DNA of 10,379 nucleotides from CAVALG01 sp963589585 (lineage in GTDB: Bacteria > Bacillota > Clostridia > Oscillospirales > Acutalibacteraceae), in the NCBI GenBank assembly GCA_963589585.1, contig CAVALG010000153.1:1-10379 (forward strand), given 5' to 3'. The notes under the pieces are model-generated. The model had not been told where the DNA came from and ran no database searches. It saw only the letters and a list, made by a program, of their open reading frames with translations. Numbering within the stretch: the stretch's first letter is position 1; each line of letters begins with the position of its first letter. The position numbers and the translations under genes were made by a program. Shown in pieces: positions 1 to 6,684 of the stretch.

Positions 1-921
1 GAAGCAAAAGAAATTTGCGATAAATACGGCGTTGACGCTTACGGTATCACCAAAAGCATTCAGCCTATCTGTTTTGAAAACGCCGCTTGGGCTTATGAAG
101 TCGGCGCTGCTATTGCGCTTAAAGACGGTGTTAAATCCGCAGCCGAAGCAGCCGAAAAAATCGGTCTCGGACTTCAGTCATTCTGTATTCCCGGCTCGGT
201 AGCAGACGACCGTAAGGTTGGTCTCGGCCACGGTAATCTCGGCGCAATGCTGCTCAGAGATGAAACAAAATGTTTCGCATTCCTGGCAGGTCACGAATCG
301 TTTGCAGCCGCCGAAGGCGCAATCGGTCTTGCAAGAAGCGCTAACAAAGCCCGTAAGGAGGACCTCCGTGTTATTCTTAACGGTCTCGGCAAAGACGCTG
401 CTAAAATTATTTCAAGAATCAACGGTTTCACCTATGTTCAAACTAAGTTTGACTATTACACCGGCGAACTTAAAATAGTTGATGAAATCGCATACTCAAA
501 GGGCGAGCGCGCTAAGGTTCGCTGCTACGGCGCGGACGATGTTCGCGAAGGCGTTGCGATTATGCACCACGAAGGCGTTGACGTTTCAATCACCGGTAAC
601 TCAACCAACCCGACAAGATTCCAGCACCCCGTTGCAGGCACCTACAAGAAAGAGTGCATTGAGCAGGGCAAGAAATACTTCTCGGTTGCTTCGGGCGGCG
701 GTACAGGACGCACACTGCACCCCGACAATATGGCGGCAGGTCCGGCTTCCTACGGTATGACCGATACAATGGGCCGTATGCATTCCGATGCGCAGTTTGC
801 AGGTTCTTCATCTGTTCCGGCTCACGTTGAAATGATGGGCCTTATCGGTATGGGCAACAACCCGATGGTCGGCGCTACTGTTGCGGTAGCCGTTGCGGTT
901 TACGAAGCGCTTAGCAAATAA
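1..921 (+). CDS. GGGtGRT family protein (5' end missing)
   Basis: This is an open frame from base 1 to a TAA at 919-921, giving 306 residues with the N-terminus outside the window. The sequence carries the motif SGGGTGRTLHP (GGGTGRT at 694-714), the signature for which the GGGtGRT protein family is named. Other conserved-looking stretches are GLGHGNLGAMLL, FLAGHESFAAAEGA and GNNPMVGATVAVAVAV near the C-terminus. No membrane segment or signal peptide is seen in the visible part. The family is common in Firmicutes and Bacteroidetes. From memory it often sits beside an iron-sulfur scaffold (NifU-like) gene, but that side is outside the window and the biochemical role is not established. A strong terminator follows 24 nt after the stop, so this is the last gene of its transcript. 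Family assignment is firm; function is unknown. Confidence 0.88.
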   Translation, partial: EAKEICDKYGVDAYGITKSIQPICFENAAWAYEVGAAIALKDGVKSAAEAAEKIGLGLQSFCIPGSVADDRKVGLGHGNLGAMLLRDETKCFAFLAGHESFAAAEGAIGLARSANKARKEDLRVILNGLGKDAAKIISRINGFTYVQTKFDYYTGELKIVDEIAYSKGERAKVRCYGADDVREGVAIMHHEGVDVSITGNSTNPTRFQHPVAGTYKKECIEQGKKYFSVASGGGTGRTLHPDNMAAGPASYGMTDTMGRMHSDAQFAGSSSVPAHVEMMGLIGMGNNPMVGATVAVAVAVYEALSK

Positions 922-945
922 GCGAAACCCTATATTTGATTTTTA

Positions 946-983
946 AAAAGGCTGTCACAAGTTTATGCTTGTGGCAGCCTTTT
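946..983. terminator. Bidirectional intrinsic terminator
   Basis: A 16-bp stem (AAAAGGCTGTCACAAG against CTTGTGGCAGCCTTTT, with one G-U pair) closes a 6-nt loop (962-967). The right arm ends in T's, and on the minus strand the left arm plus upstream bases give TTTTTAAAAA. It lies between the convergent GGGtGRT gene (+) and glycosyltransferase gene (-) and can serve both. Confidence 0.85.
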
Positions 984-997
984 ACTGTTATTCGTAC

Positions 998-1828
998 TTA
1001 TTTATTGCCGTGTTTCATTCGTTCAACCGTTTCATCGTAAAAAATATTCAGCCGCCCGACATAATTGTTTTTCCAAGGTTTGTTGCGGCCGCAATAGTGT
1101 ATAATAACCGCGTTTTCCCTTACCGATTTAAGGCTTGTGCGCCCGCCGTTTTGGAAACGGAATGCATATAACCGCTCGGTCATATTATACACAAACGGGT
1201 CTAAGGGAATTATGCGGTCGCCATACAGTCCGCTTATTATATCCTGGTCGGGCAAAATCAATTTTGACTTATGGCTTTTAATATAATCAAAAACCTCGCC
1301 AAAACTTTGCTCTTTCCTAAGCAAATCAAGGTTCATAAGCATTACGCCCGAATTTATATAGGGGCTTTCCTCACCCATATCAAGCCGTATTTCGTTAATA
1401 AGGTGTAAAATGTTGCCAATGTGCGAAGCCGCCGCAAAATAGTTGTTTCCCAAGTCGGTGTCATACAATGGTCGAACGCTCCCGTTGACTATTAAATCGG
1501 GATCAAGGTACAGCACCCTGTCAATATTCTGCGGCAGATACTTTGCCGCAAATATACGGTAATAGATTTCTTTCGGGTAGCGGTCGGTAGTCGGTGCGCC
1601 GTCAAGTTCCGTTTCATTTATTCTTACAAGTTCCAGCGTTCCGCTGCCGCAAAGTATTTTTTCGCTGCTTTCAACATCCGCTTTTTCAATCTTGTTATTA
1701 AGCAGAAACACCTTAAAATGTTCGTTGGGATTGCTGTGGATTAGCGACGACAGCATTACATTAAGGTAGGGGATGTAGTTGCAATCAAGCGTTACAAGAA
1801 TATTAATTTCATTACCCGTTTCGGTCAC
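998..1828 (-). CDS. Family 8 glycosyltransferase (LgtC/general stress protein A-like)
   Basis: This 276-residue protein is predicted to transfer a sugar from a nucleotide-sugar donor, probably to a cell-surface glycan or glycolipid. GT8 features in order are: N-terminal INILVTLDCNYIPYLNVMLSSL (nucleotide-binding beta-alpha unit, about 8-29), the metal-binding DxD motif as YLDPD (DPD at 109-111), YINSGVMLMNL (157-167), LPDQDI (192-197) and IIHYCGRNKPW (242-252), the usual C-terminal H-G-KPW element. The start is GTG at 1826-1828, chosen because GGGGAG (1836-1841) lies 7 nt upstream. The gene overlaps the end of the upstream membrane-protein gene by 17 nt, so the two are co-transcribed and probably translationally coupled. 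The short form without an extra C-terminal domain is typical of bacterial members. Acceptor and donor cannot be inferred. Confidence 0.9.
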   Translation of the reverse strand: MTETGNEINILVTLDCNYIPYLNVMLSSLIHSNPNEHFKVFLLNNKIEKADVESSEKILCGSGTLELVRINETELDGAPTTDRYPKEIYYRIFAAKYLPQNIDRVLYLDPDLIVNGSVRPLYDTDLGNNYFAAASHIGNILHLINEIRLDMGEESPYINSGVMLMNLDLLRKEQSFGEVFDYIKSHKSKLILPDQDIISGLYGDRIIPLDPFVYNMTERLYAFRFQNGGRTSLKSVRENAVIIHYCGRNKPWKNNYVGRLNIFYDETVERMKHGNK

Positions 1829-2525
1829 TGTTTTGCTCCCCTTTCTTTGCCTTTTTTATCTGAACCGATTTTGCGGTTTTGCACACTATAAGCGAAATTA
1901 CCGCAAGCACAACATTAACCGATACCGAAATTATAAATTCCGGTGAACCTACATTTGAAATATTTGTACCTATAAGCGGGAATGTTACTGCCGCAGGCAG
2001 CATACCGATAACACAGGCGGCAAGATAATGGGTGTATTTTATTTTACACGCCCCGAAATACATACTTACTATATCGCACGGCAAAACGCCCATAAGGCGC
2101 ACCGTAAGGGTAAACATAAAATCGTTGCGGTCGCGAAACTCTTTTAGCAATTCAGTTTTCGGGAATTTTTTGCGTATTTTTTCGGCAAGACGCGCGCCGT
2201 CCTGCATACCTATATAATACGGCAGCGACACCATTATAACCGTACCCAAAATGTTGATAATAAGCGCCACGGGGAACGGAAAAATTATACCGGAAGCCGC
2301 ATATAAAATACCGCTGTAAACCACTACGCTGAGCGATTTAAGCGCAAACAGCATAAGCAGCAATACTGCAGCCAGCACGGGGCTTTCGGGCGTGTATACA
2401 AGCACCCTATCAACCGACAGTTTATCGTGATTAAAAACGCAGAACAATACTATATATGCCCATATACATACAAGTAATGCCTTGCAAATCACACGCATAC
2501 TCTTTTTACTTAATAAATAATGCAC
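1812..2525 (-). CDS. TVP38/TMEM64 family membrane protein (VTT domain)
   Basis: This is a 237-residue integral membrane protein. Hydrophobic segments are seen near residues 12-31, 47-70, 72-103, 165-185 and 196-215, with a basic C-terminal tail (KKAKKGE). The core RLMGVLPCDIVSMYFGACKI (143-162), followed by YLAACVIGMLPAAVTFPLIG, matches the VTT (SNARE-associated/DedA-like) pattern of Arg, Pro and Gly residues around a re-entrant loop. Family members are implicated in lipid scrambling or membrane homeostasis; the substrate here is unknown. The start is taken as GTG at 2523-2525 with a G-rich stretch (GGGCGGTGAG) just upstream. An internal ATG at residue 10 is an alternative but has a weaker ribosome binding site. 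It is the first gene of a two-gene operon with the glycosyltransferase, suggesting an envelope role. Confidence 0.85.
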   Translation of the reverse strand: MHYLLSKKSMRVICKALLVCIWAYIVLFCVFNHDKLSVDRVLVYTPESPVLAAVLLLMLFALKSLSVVVYSGILYAASGIIFPFPVALIINILGTVIMVSLPYYIGMQDGARLAEKIRKKFPKTELLKEFRDRNDFMFTLTVRLMGVLPCDIVSMYFGACKIKYTHYLAACVIGMLPAAVTFPLIGTNISNVGSPEFIISVSVNVVLAVISLIVCKTAKSVQIKKAKKGEQNSDRNG

Positions 2526-2556
2526 CTGCTCACCGCCCGAATTTCTGTTTTAGCAT

Positions 2557-2585
2557 ATTATACAATAAAATTTATTAAAATAAAA
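2557..2585 (-). promoter_or_regulatory. Candidate promoter of the VTT-glycosyltransferase operon
   Basis: On the minus strand a perfect TATAAT (2557-2562) lies about 30 nt upstream of the GTG start. At 17-bp spacing the -35 would be TTTTAT (2580-2585), a poor match, so only the -10 is convincing. Confidence 0.4.
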
Positions 2586-2609
2586 CGGGCAAATTTGAAA
2601 AAATGTTTA

Positions 2610-2637
2610 TTGACCGCCCATTTTTTAATAATATAAT
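2610..2637 (+). promoter_or_regulatory. Sigma-A-type promoter of the flavin reductase gene
   Basis: TTGACC (2610-2615) and TATAAT (2632-2637) are separated by 16 bp in a very AT-rich stretch. The start codon is 44 nt further on. The ribosome binding site GGAGTG at 2671-2676 precedes ATG 2682 by 5 nt. Confidence 0.65.
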
Positions 2638-2681
2638 ATAAAATAAACAAATAAAATAACCAAAATTACAGGAGTGATTTT

Positions 2682-3185
2682 ATGTCTTTCAAAGAAATCA
2701 ACGCTAAGGAAATACCCGATAATCTTATAAAAATGATATCAAAAGAATGGGCGCTTTTGGGCGCAGGCACCGAAAATAAATTTAATATGATGACCGTAAG
2801 CTGGGGCTTTGCAGGCGAAATATGGGGTGACGATTATGTAATAGCCCTTATAAGGCCGCAGCGCTACACTATGGAGTTTGCCGAAAATAACGACACCTTT
2901 TCGCTTTGTTTTTTCGGGGATGACAAATCTATGCACGCAATTTGCGGACACAAATCGGGCAGGGATATAGATAAGGCGGCGGCAACCGGTCTGAAACCTG
3001 TTTTTTGTGACGGCACGGTATATTTTGAGCAGGCACGACTTGTAATAATTTGCAGAAAAACTTATGTGCAGGATATAAAAAAAGAAAACTTTATTGACAA
3101 AAGCATAATTTCGAAAAATTACGATAAAAACGATTTTCACCGTATGTTTTTCGGAAAAATCAAGAAAGTTCTTATAAAAGAATAA
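2682..3185 (+). CDS. Flavin reductase-like (flavoredoxin-type) protein
   Basis: This is a 167-residue soluble protein of the flavin reductase-like, FMN-binding split-barrel fold. Visible family features are KFNMMTVSWG (33-42), the usual phosphate/isoalloxazine-contacting stretch after the first strands, IALIRPQRYTMEFAENNDTFSL (54-75), and GRDIDKAAATGL (93-104), the Gly-x-Asp-x-x-K motif seen in short clostridial members. Such proteins bind FMN non-covalently and use NAD(P)H or a partner protein to reduce flavin or a substrate; which one applies here cannot be told. It appears monocistronic, with its own promoter and heat-shock promoter elements beginning about 100 nt after its stop. No clear intrinsic terminator follows it. 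The start is set by GGAGTG at 2671-2676. Confidence 0.85.
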   Translation: MSFKEINAKEIPDNLIKMISKEWALLGAGTENKFNMMTVSWGFAGEIWGDDYVIALIRPQRYTMEFAENNDTFSLCFFGDDKSMHAICGHKSGRDIDKAAATGLKPVFCDGTVYFEQARLVIICRKTYVQDIKKENFIDKSIISKNYDKNDFHRMFFGKIKKVLIKE

Positions 3186-3284
3186 ATTTGCTTTTAATTC
3201 CGCTGTTTTTCGTTAGGAGTTTGACTTTTTCTGCCCAATTGCAGAAATTATTAAAAAAATATTGAAAAAGTTCACATTTTAGTC

Positions 3285-3312
3285 TTGATTTTTAGAAAAA
3301 AAGGACTACAAT
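3285..3312 (+). promoter_or_regulatory. groESL promoter
   Basis: TTGATT (3285-3290) and TACAAT (3307-3312) are 16 bp apart. The CIRCE operator starts 5 bp after the -10 box, so it covers the expected transcription start. This is the usual arrangement for HrcA-repressed chaperonin promoters. Confidence 0.75.
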
Positions 3313-3316
3313 ATAT

Positions 3317-3343
3317 TTAGCACTCAAGATAAGAGAGTGCCAA
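3317..3343 (+). promoter_or_regulatory. CIRCE operator (HrcA binding site)
   Basis: TTAGCACTC, a 9-nt spacer (3326-3334) and GAGTGCCAA form the 9-9-9 inverted repeat of the CIRCE consensus (TTAGCACTC-N9-GAGTGCTAA), with one deviation (C instead of T at 3341). CIRCE is the operator of the heat-shock repressor HrcA, which is active when GroEL is not titrated by unfolded protein. The hrcA gene is not in the window. Confidence 0.96.
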
Positions 3344-3369
3344 AAGCAGATATCAGGAGGTAATTTATA

Positions 3370-3654
3370 ATGACGATCAAACCGTTGGCAGACAGAGTTG
3401 TTGTTAAAGCAACCGCTGCCGAAGAAACAACAAAAAGCGGCATTATACTTGCGGCAGCCGCACAGGAAAAGCCGCAGATAGCCGAAGTGGTTTCGGTAGG
3501 ACCGGGCGGAATGGTTGACGGAAACGAGGTTAAAATGCTCGTTAAAGTCGGCGACCGTGTTATAACCGGCAGATACTCAGGCACTGAAGTTAAGATAGAC
3601 GGTGAAGAATACAGCATCGTTCGTCAATCGGATATACTTGCCATAGTTGAATAA
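3370..3654 (+). CDS. groES: Co-chaperonin GroES (Cpn10)
   Basis: This is a 94-residue protein of normal Cpn10 length. It begins IKPLADRVVVK, the family's N-terminal signature, and is followed by the mobile-loop region (about 15-33) with SGIIL (23-27), which docks on the GroEL apical domain. VGPG, KVGDRV and the C-terminal DILAIVE are standard family elements. Seven subunits cap the GroEL ring and enclose the folding chamber in the cytoplasm. A consensus AGGAGG (3355-3360) lies 9 nt before the ATG. It is the first gene of the CIRCE-controlled operon, 41 nt upstream of groEL, and is expected to be heat-inducible. Confidence 0.98.
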   Translation: MTIKPLADRVVVKATAAEETTKSGIILAAAAQEKPQIAEVVSVGPGGMVDGNEVKMLVKVGDRVITGRYSGTEVKIDGEEYSIVRQSDILAIVE

Positions 3655-3695
3655 TCGGCAAGGTCTGTAAAATTAAAAAGGAGAGGTTTATTATT

Positions 3696-5330
3696 ATGGC
3701 TAAACAAATTTTATACGGCGAAGACGCCAGAAAAAGCCTGCAAGCCGGTGTTGACCAACTTGCAAACACCGTAAAGGTTACACTTGGCCCTAAAGGCAGA
3801 AATGTAGTTCTTGACAAAAAATACGGCGCACCGCTTATTACCAATGACGGTGTTACAATAGCAAAAGACGTTGAACTTGACGACCCGTTTGAAAATATGG
3901 GCGCACAGCTTGTAAAAGAAGTTGCCACCAAAACAAACGACTGCGCGGGCGACGGTACCACAACCGCTACTATACTTGCACAGGCGCTTGTTAAAGAAGG
4001 TATGAAGAATGTTGCCGCCGGCGCGAACCCAATGATTGTAAAGAAAGGTATAAGCCTTGCGGTTGACGCTGCGGTTAAAACTATTGAAACCAATTCAAAG
4101 AAGGTAAGCGGCTCTTCAGACATTGCCCGTGTTGCCGCTGTTTCATCGGCTGACGAATTTATCGGTAAACTTATTGCCGAGGCAATGGAGAAAGTATCGG
4201 CTGACGGTGTTATAACCGTTGAAGAATCCAAAACTGCCGACACATATTCCGAAGTTGTTGAGGGTATGCAATTTGACCGCGGATACATCACGCCTTATAT
4301 GGCAACCGACACGGATAAAATGGAAGCCGTTTTGGACGATCCGCTTATCCTTATAACCGACAAAAAAATCTCAAACATACAGGAAGTTCTCCCGTTGCTT
4401 GAACAGGTTGTTCAGGCAGGCAAGAAACTTCTTATAATTGCCGAAGATATTGAGGGTGAAGCGCTTTCAACCATCATCGTAAACAAACTCAGGGGCACAT
4501 TCACCTGCGTAGGCGTTAAAGCCCCCGGTTTCGGTGACAGAAGAAAAGAGATGTTACAGGATATTGCCATTCTTACAGGCGGCGAAGTAATCACCTCTGA
4601 ACTCGGTCTTGAACTTAAAGATACACAACTTTCACAACTCGGTAAAGCGCGCCAGGTAAAGGTAGGCAAAGAGAACACCATTATTGTTGACGGTGCAGGC
4701 GACTCCGGTGCTATTAAAGCCCGTGTTTCACAAATCCGCACACAGATTGAGGAAACCACATCTGAATTTGACCGTGAAAAATTGCAGGAGCGCTTGGCCA
4801 AACTTGCTGGCGGTGTTGCGGTTATTAAGGTCGGTGCAGCAACCGAGATTGAAATGAAAGATAAGAAACTGCGTATTGAGGACGCTCTTGCGGCAACCAA
4901 AGCGGCAGTTGAAGAAGGCATTGTTGCAGGCGGCGGCGTTGCACTTATAAACGCTATTCCTGCCGTGAAAGCACTGCTTGACACAGCCGACGGCGATGTT
5001 AAAACAGGTATTAACATTGTTCTTAAGGCTATGGAAGCACCTATCCGCCAGATTGCATACAACGCAGGTCTTGAAGGCTCGGTTATAATTGATAAAATTA
5101 TAGCAAGCGGCAAAGCAAACTACGGATTTGACGCTTACAAAGAAGAATACACCGATATGATTGAGGCGGGTATTGTTGACCCGACAAAGGTTACGCGTTC
5201 GGCACTTCAGAATGCGGCATCGGTTGCTTCAATGATACTGACTACCGAAAGTTTAGTTGCCGATAAGAAAGATCCGGCGGCAGACGCAGCAGCAGCGCAG
5301 GCAGCAGCGGCAGCAGGCGGTATGTATTAA
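3696..5330 (+). CDS. groEL: Chaperonin GroEL (Cpn60/Hsp60)
   Basis: This is a full-length 544-residue ATP-dependent chaperonin that forms tetradecamers and folds cytoplasmic proteins with GroES. Visible elements are TLGPKGRNVVLDKKYG (29-44), the nucleotide-binding GDGTTT (85-90, with the catalytic-site Asp at 86), RIEDALAAT with the ATP-hydrolysis Asp at 396, and the chaperonin signature AAVEEGIVAGGG (403-414). The C-terminal tail is alanine-rich and ends AGGMY, instead of the repeated GGM of Escherichia coli; Ala-rich tails do occur in Firmicutes. The ribosome binding site is GAGAGG at 3681-3686, extended as AAGGAG from 3678, upstream of ATG 3696. It is co-transcribed with groES under CIRCE control. 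Confidence 0.98.
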   Translation: MAKQILYGEDARKSLQAGVDQLANTVKVTLGPKGRNVVLDKKYGAPLITNDGVTIAKDVELDDPFENMGAQLVKEVATKTNDCAGDGTTTATILAQALVKEGMKNVAAGANPMIVKKGISLAVDAAVKTIETNSKKVSGSSDIARVAAVSSADEFIGKLIAEAMEKVSADGVITVEESKTADTYSEVVEGMQFDRGYITPYMATDTDKMEAVLDDPLILITDKKISNIQEVLPLLEQVVQAGKKLLIIAEDIEGEALSTIIVNKLRGTFTCVGVKAPGFGDRRKEMLQDIAILTGGEVITSELGLELKDTQLSQLGKARQVKVGKENTIIVDGAGDSGAIKARVSQIRTQIEETTSEFDREKLQERLAKLAGGVAVIKVGAATEIEMKDKKLRIEDALAATKAAVEEGIVAGGGVALINAIPAVKALLDTADGDVKTGINIVLKAMEAPIRQIAYNAGLEGSVIIDKIIASGKANYGFDAYKEEYTDMIEAGIVDPTKVTRSALQNAASVASMILTTESLVADKKDPAADAAAAQAAAAAGGMY

Positions 5331-5369
5331 TCCGATTGCAGATTTGCAGCGGCAAAGTTTATAAATTCG

Positions 5370-5409
5370 GCACCGACCGACCTGCAAAAGGTGCGGTCGG
5401 TGCTTCTTT
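5370..5409 (+). terminator. GC-rich hairpin after groEL (probable partial terminator)
   Basis: GCACCGACCG pairs perfectly with CGGTCGGTGC (5370-5403), with an inner ACC/GGT helix and a one-base bulge. It is followed by TTCTTT, a short interrupted T-run. The ribosome binding site of the GNAT gene begins immediately after at 5411. The weak T-tract suggests incomplete termination, allowing some read-through from the heat-shock operon. Confidence 0.6.
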
Positions 5410-5425
5410 AAAGGCGGAAAATTTA

Positions 5426-5947
5426 ATGCTTGAAATTTCTTCTATTTATGATTTTGAAAATATATATGAACTTATGGAAACAAGTTTTCCACCTGACGAA
5501 CGCAGAAACCGTGACGGACAAGCCGCGCTGTTTGACGATGAAAAATACCGTGTCTACACGGTTAAAGACGAAAGCGGAAAACAGATTTTAGGGTTTTTGG
5601 CGGTATGGGAATTTGAAAACCTGCTGTATATTGAGCATTTTGCGGTGTCCCCTACCCTGCGCGGCAACGGGATCGGCAGCCGTATGCTTGCAGAACTTGC
5701 CGATAAGACCGATAAAAAAATATGCCTTGAAGTTGAGCTACCCGAAAACGAAACGGCAAAACGGCGCATAGCGTTTTATGAACGAAACGGATTTAAACTT
5801 AACAAATACGATTATGTTCAGCCTGCTATGGAAGAGGGCAAAAATCCCGTTCCGCTTTATATTATGACGCACGGCGGATTTATAGATGAAAATGAATTTG
5901 CGCTTATCCGCAACCGGCTTTACAGGTATGTTTACAAATGCATTTGA
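5426..5947 (+). CDS. GNAT family N-acetyltransferase
   Basis: This is a 173-residue acetyl-CoA-dependent acyltransferase. Motif A is clear as IEHFAVSPTLRGNGIGSRML (69-88), where RGNGIG is the pyrophosphate-binding Q/R-x-x-G-x-G/A loop. Motif B is AKRRIAFYERNGF (111-123). The frame is open upstream to an ATG at 5336, but those extra 30 codons run through the post-groEL hairpin and look unlike protein. The ATG at 5426 has AAGGCGG (5411-5417) 8 nt upstream and gives a normal GNAT N-terminus (MLEISSIYDFENIYELM). The substrate is unknown. Expression probably comes from read-through of groEL, since no separate promoter is evident in the 95-nt gap. A strong terminator follows. Confidence 0.88.
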   Translation: MLEISSIYDFENIYELMETSFPPDERRNRDGQAALFDDEKYRVYTVKDESGKQILGFLAVWEFENLLYIEHFAVSPTLRGNGIGSRMLAELADKTDKKICLEVELPENETAKRRIAFYERNGFKLNKYDYVQPAMEEGKNPVPLYIMTHGGFIDENEFALIRNRLYRYVYKCI

Positions 5948-5961
5948 TATGATTCGTATAT

Positions 5962-6002
5962 AAAAGTATCGGCGCAGCCAAAAACTGCGCCGATACTTTT
6001 TT
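5962..6002. terminator. Bidirectional intrinsic terminator
   Basis: A perfect 12-bp stem, GTATCGGCGCAG (5966-5977) with CTGCGCCGATAC (5985-5996), closes a 7-nt loop. It is flanked by AAAA on the left and TTTTTT on the right. It terminates the GNAT transcript and, on the other strand, the MATE-acetyltransferase operon, whose last stop codon is 2 nt away. Confidence 0.93.
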
Positions 6003-6004
6003 GT

Positions 6005-6682
6005 TTATTTATTCATTTTATTGCTTTTGCGAAGTGAAACGGGCATTTCGTTTTTAACATAAGTATCCCACACATTCATACGGTCATTTTCGTCAATTTG
6101 GCGGATAACCTTGGCAGGTACGCCTGCTACAATGCTGTTTGGCGGAACATCGCGGCTTACAACGGCACCTGCGGCAATTATGCTGTTTTCACCTACCGTC
6201 ACACCGCCGCAAATTACGGCGCCCGAACATATCCAACAGCCGTCTTTTAATACTATGGGAGCGGAATATTCAAGATCGTGATAACCGTCGGGGTAATCGG
6301 CAGGCAGGCGTTCTTCCGCTATAAACGGGTGGTTGGGCGTTGCAAGCGTAACATTTGCACCAACCCAAGCGCCGTTACCGAGTATTATGGGCGCAACATC
6401 AAGAAATGTGCAGTTATAATTGATAAAGCAACAGTCGCCTGCAATTATATTTACGCCGTACTCACAGTAAAACGGTGCAAAAATACCGAAATCTTTACCC
6501 TTAGCGGACGGGATAAGTTTTTCAAGCGCGCGCTGTTTTGCCTTTGTGCGGCGCACTGATATTTTATTAAATTTTTGGCAGCGTGCCATTCCGTCAATAT
6601 GCTGCTTTTCAATATCCTTGCTTGCCGAATTGTAAAGTTTGCCCGACACCATACGGTCCCAATCACTGATATTATTGTACAT
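6005..6682 (-). CDS. Hexapeptide-repeat sugar O-acetyltransferase (maltose/galactoside acetyltransferase type)
   Basis: This 225-residue protein belongs to the left-handed beta-helix acyltransferases (Maa/LacA group). The N-terminal SDWDRMVSGKLYNSASKDI (6-24) matches the maltose-acetyltransferase (Mac) domain. The hexapeptide repeats run from about 70 to 190 (for example APIILGNGAWVGANV and ENSIIAAGAVVSRDVPPNSIVAGVPAKVI). TPNHP carries the catalytic His at 118. It would transfer acetyl from acetyl-CoA to a sugar hydroxyl as a trimer in the cytoplasm. A GGGAGG ribosome binding site (6690-6695), inside the end of the MATE gene, precedes the ATG at 6680-6682. The two genes are separated by only 2 nt, so they form an operon. 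The related streptogramin/chloramphenicol (Vat/CatB) enzymes are an alternative, but the Mac domain favours the sugar group. Confidence 0.9.
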   Translation of the reverse strand: MYNNISDWDRMVSGKLYNSASKDIEKQHIDGMARCQKFNKISVRRTKAKQRALEKLIPSAKGKDFGIFAPFYCEYGVNIIAGDCCFINYNCTFLDVAPIILGNGAWVGANVTLATPNHPFIAEERLPADYPDGYHDLEYSAPIVLKDGCWICSGAVICGGVTVGENSIIAAGAVVSRDVPPNSIVAGVPAKVIRQIDENDRMNVWDTYVKNEMPVSLRKSNKMNK

Positions 6683-6684
6683 AA

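Noticed and set aside
965..1171. Small plus-strand frame opposite the glycosyltransferase gene
   Set aside because: It begins inside the terminator stem and runs antisense to conserved GT8 coding sequence, with no ribosome binding site.
3228..3247. Hairpin TTTCTGC/GCAGAAA as terminator of the flavin reductase gene
   Set aside because: The stem is only 7 bp and AT-rich, and no T-run follows on the plus strand.
3590..5113. Long minus-strand open frames (233 codons each) opposite groES/groEL
   Set aside because: They lie antisense to well-recognised groES and groEL, have low-complexity Ser/Ala/Thr-rich translations and no ribosome binding site; they are shadows of codon bias.
5336..5425. Upstream ATG extending the GNAT protein by 30 residues
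   Set aside because: The extension runs through the post-groEL hairpin and has no ribosome binding site. ATG 5426 has AAGGCGG at good spacing and gives a normal N-terminus.
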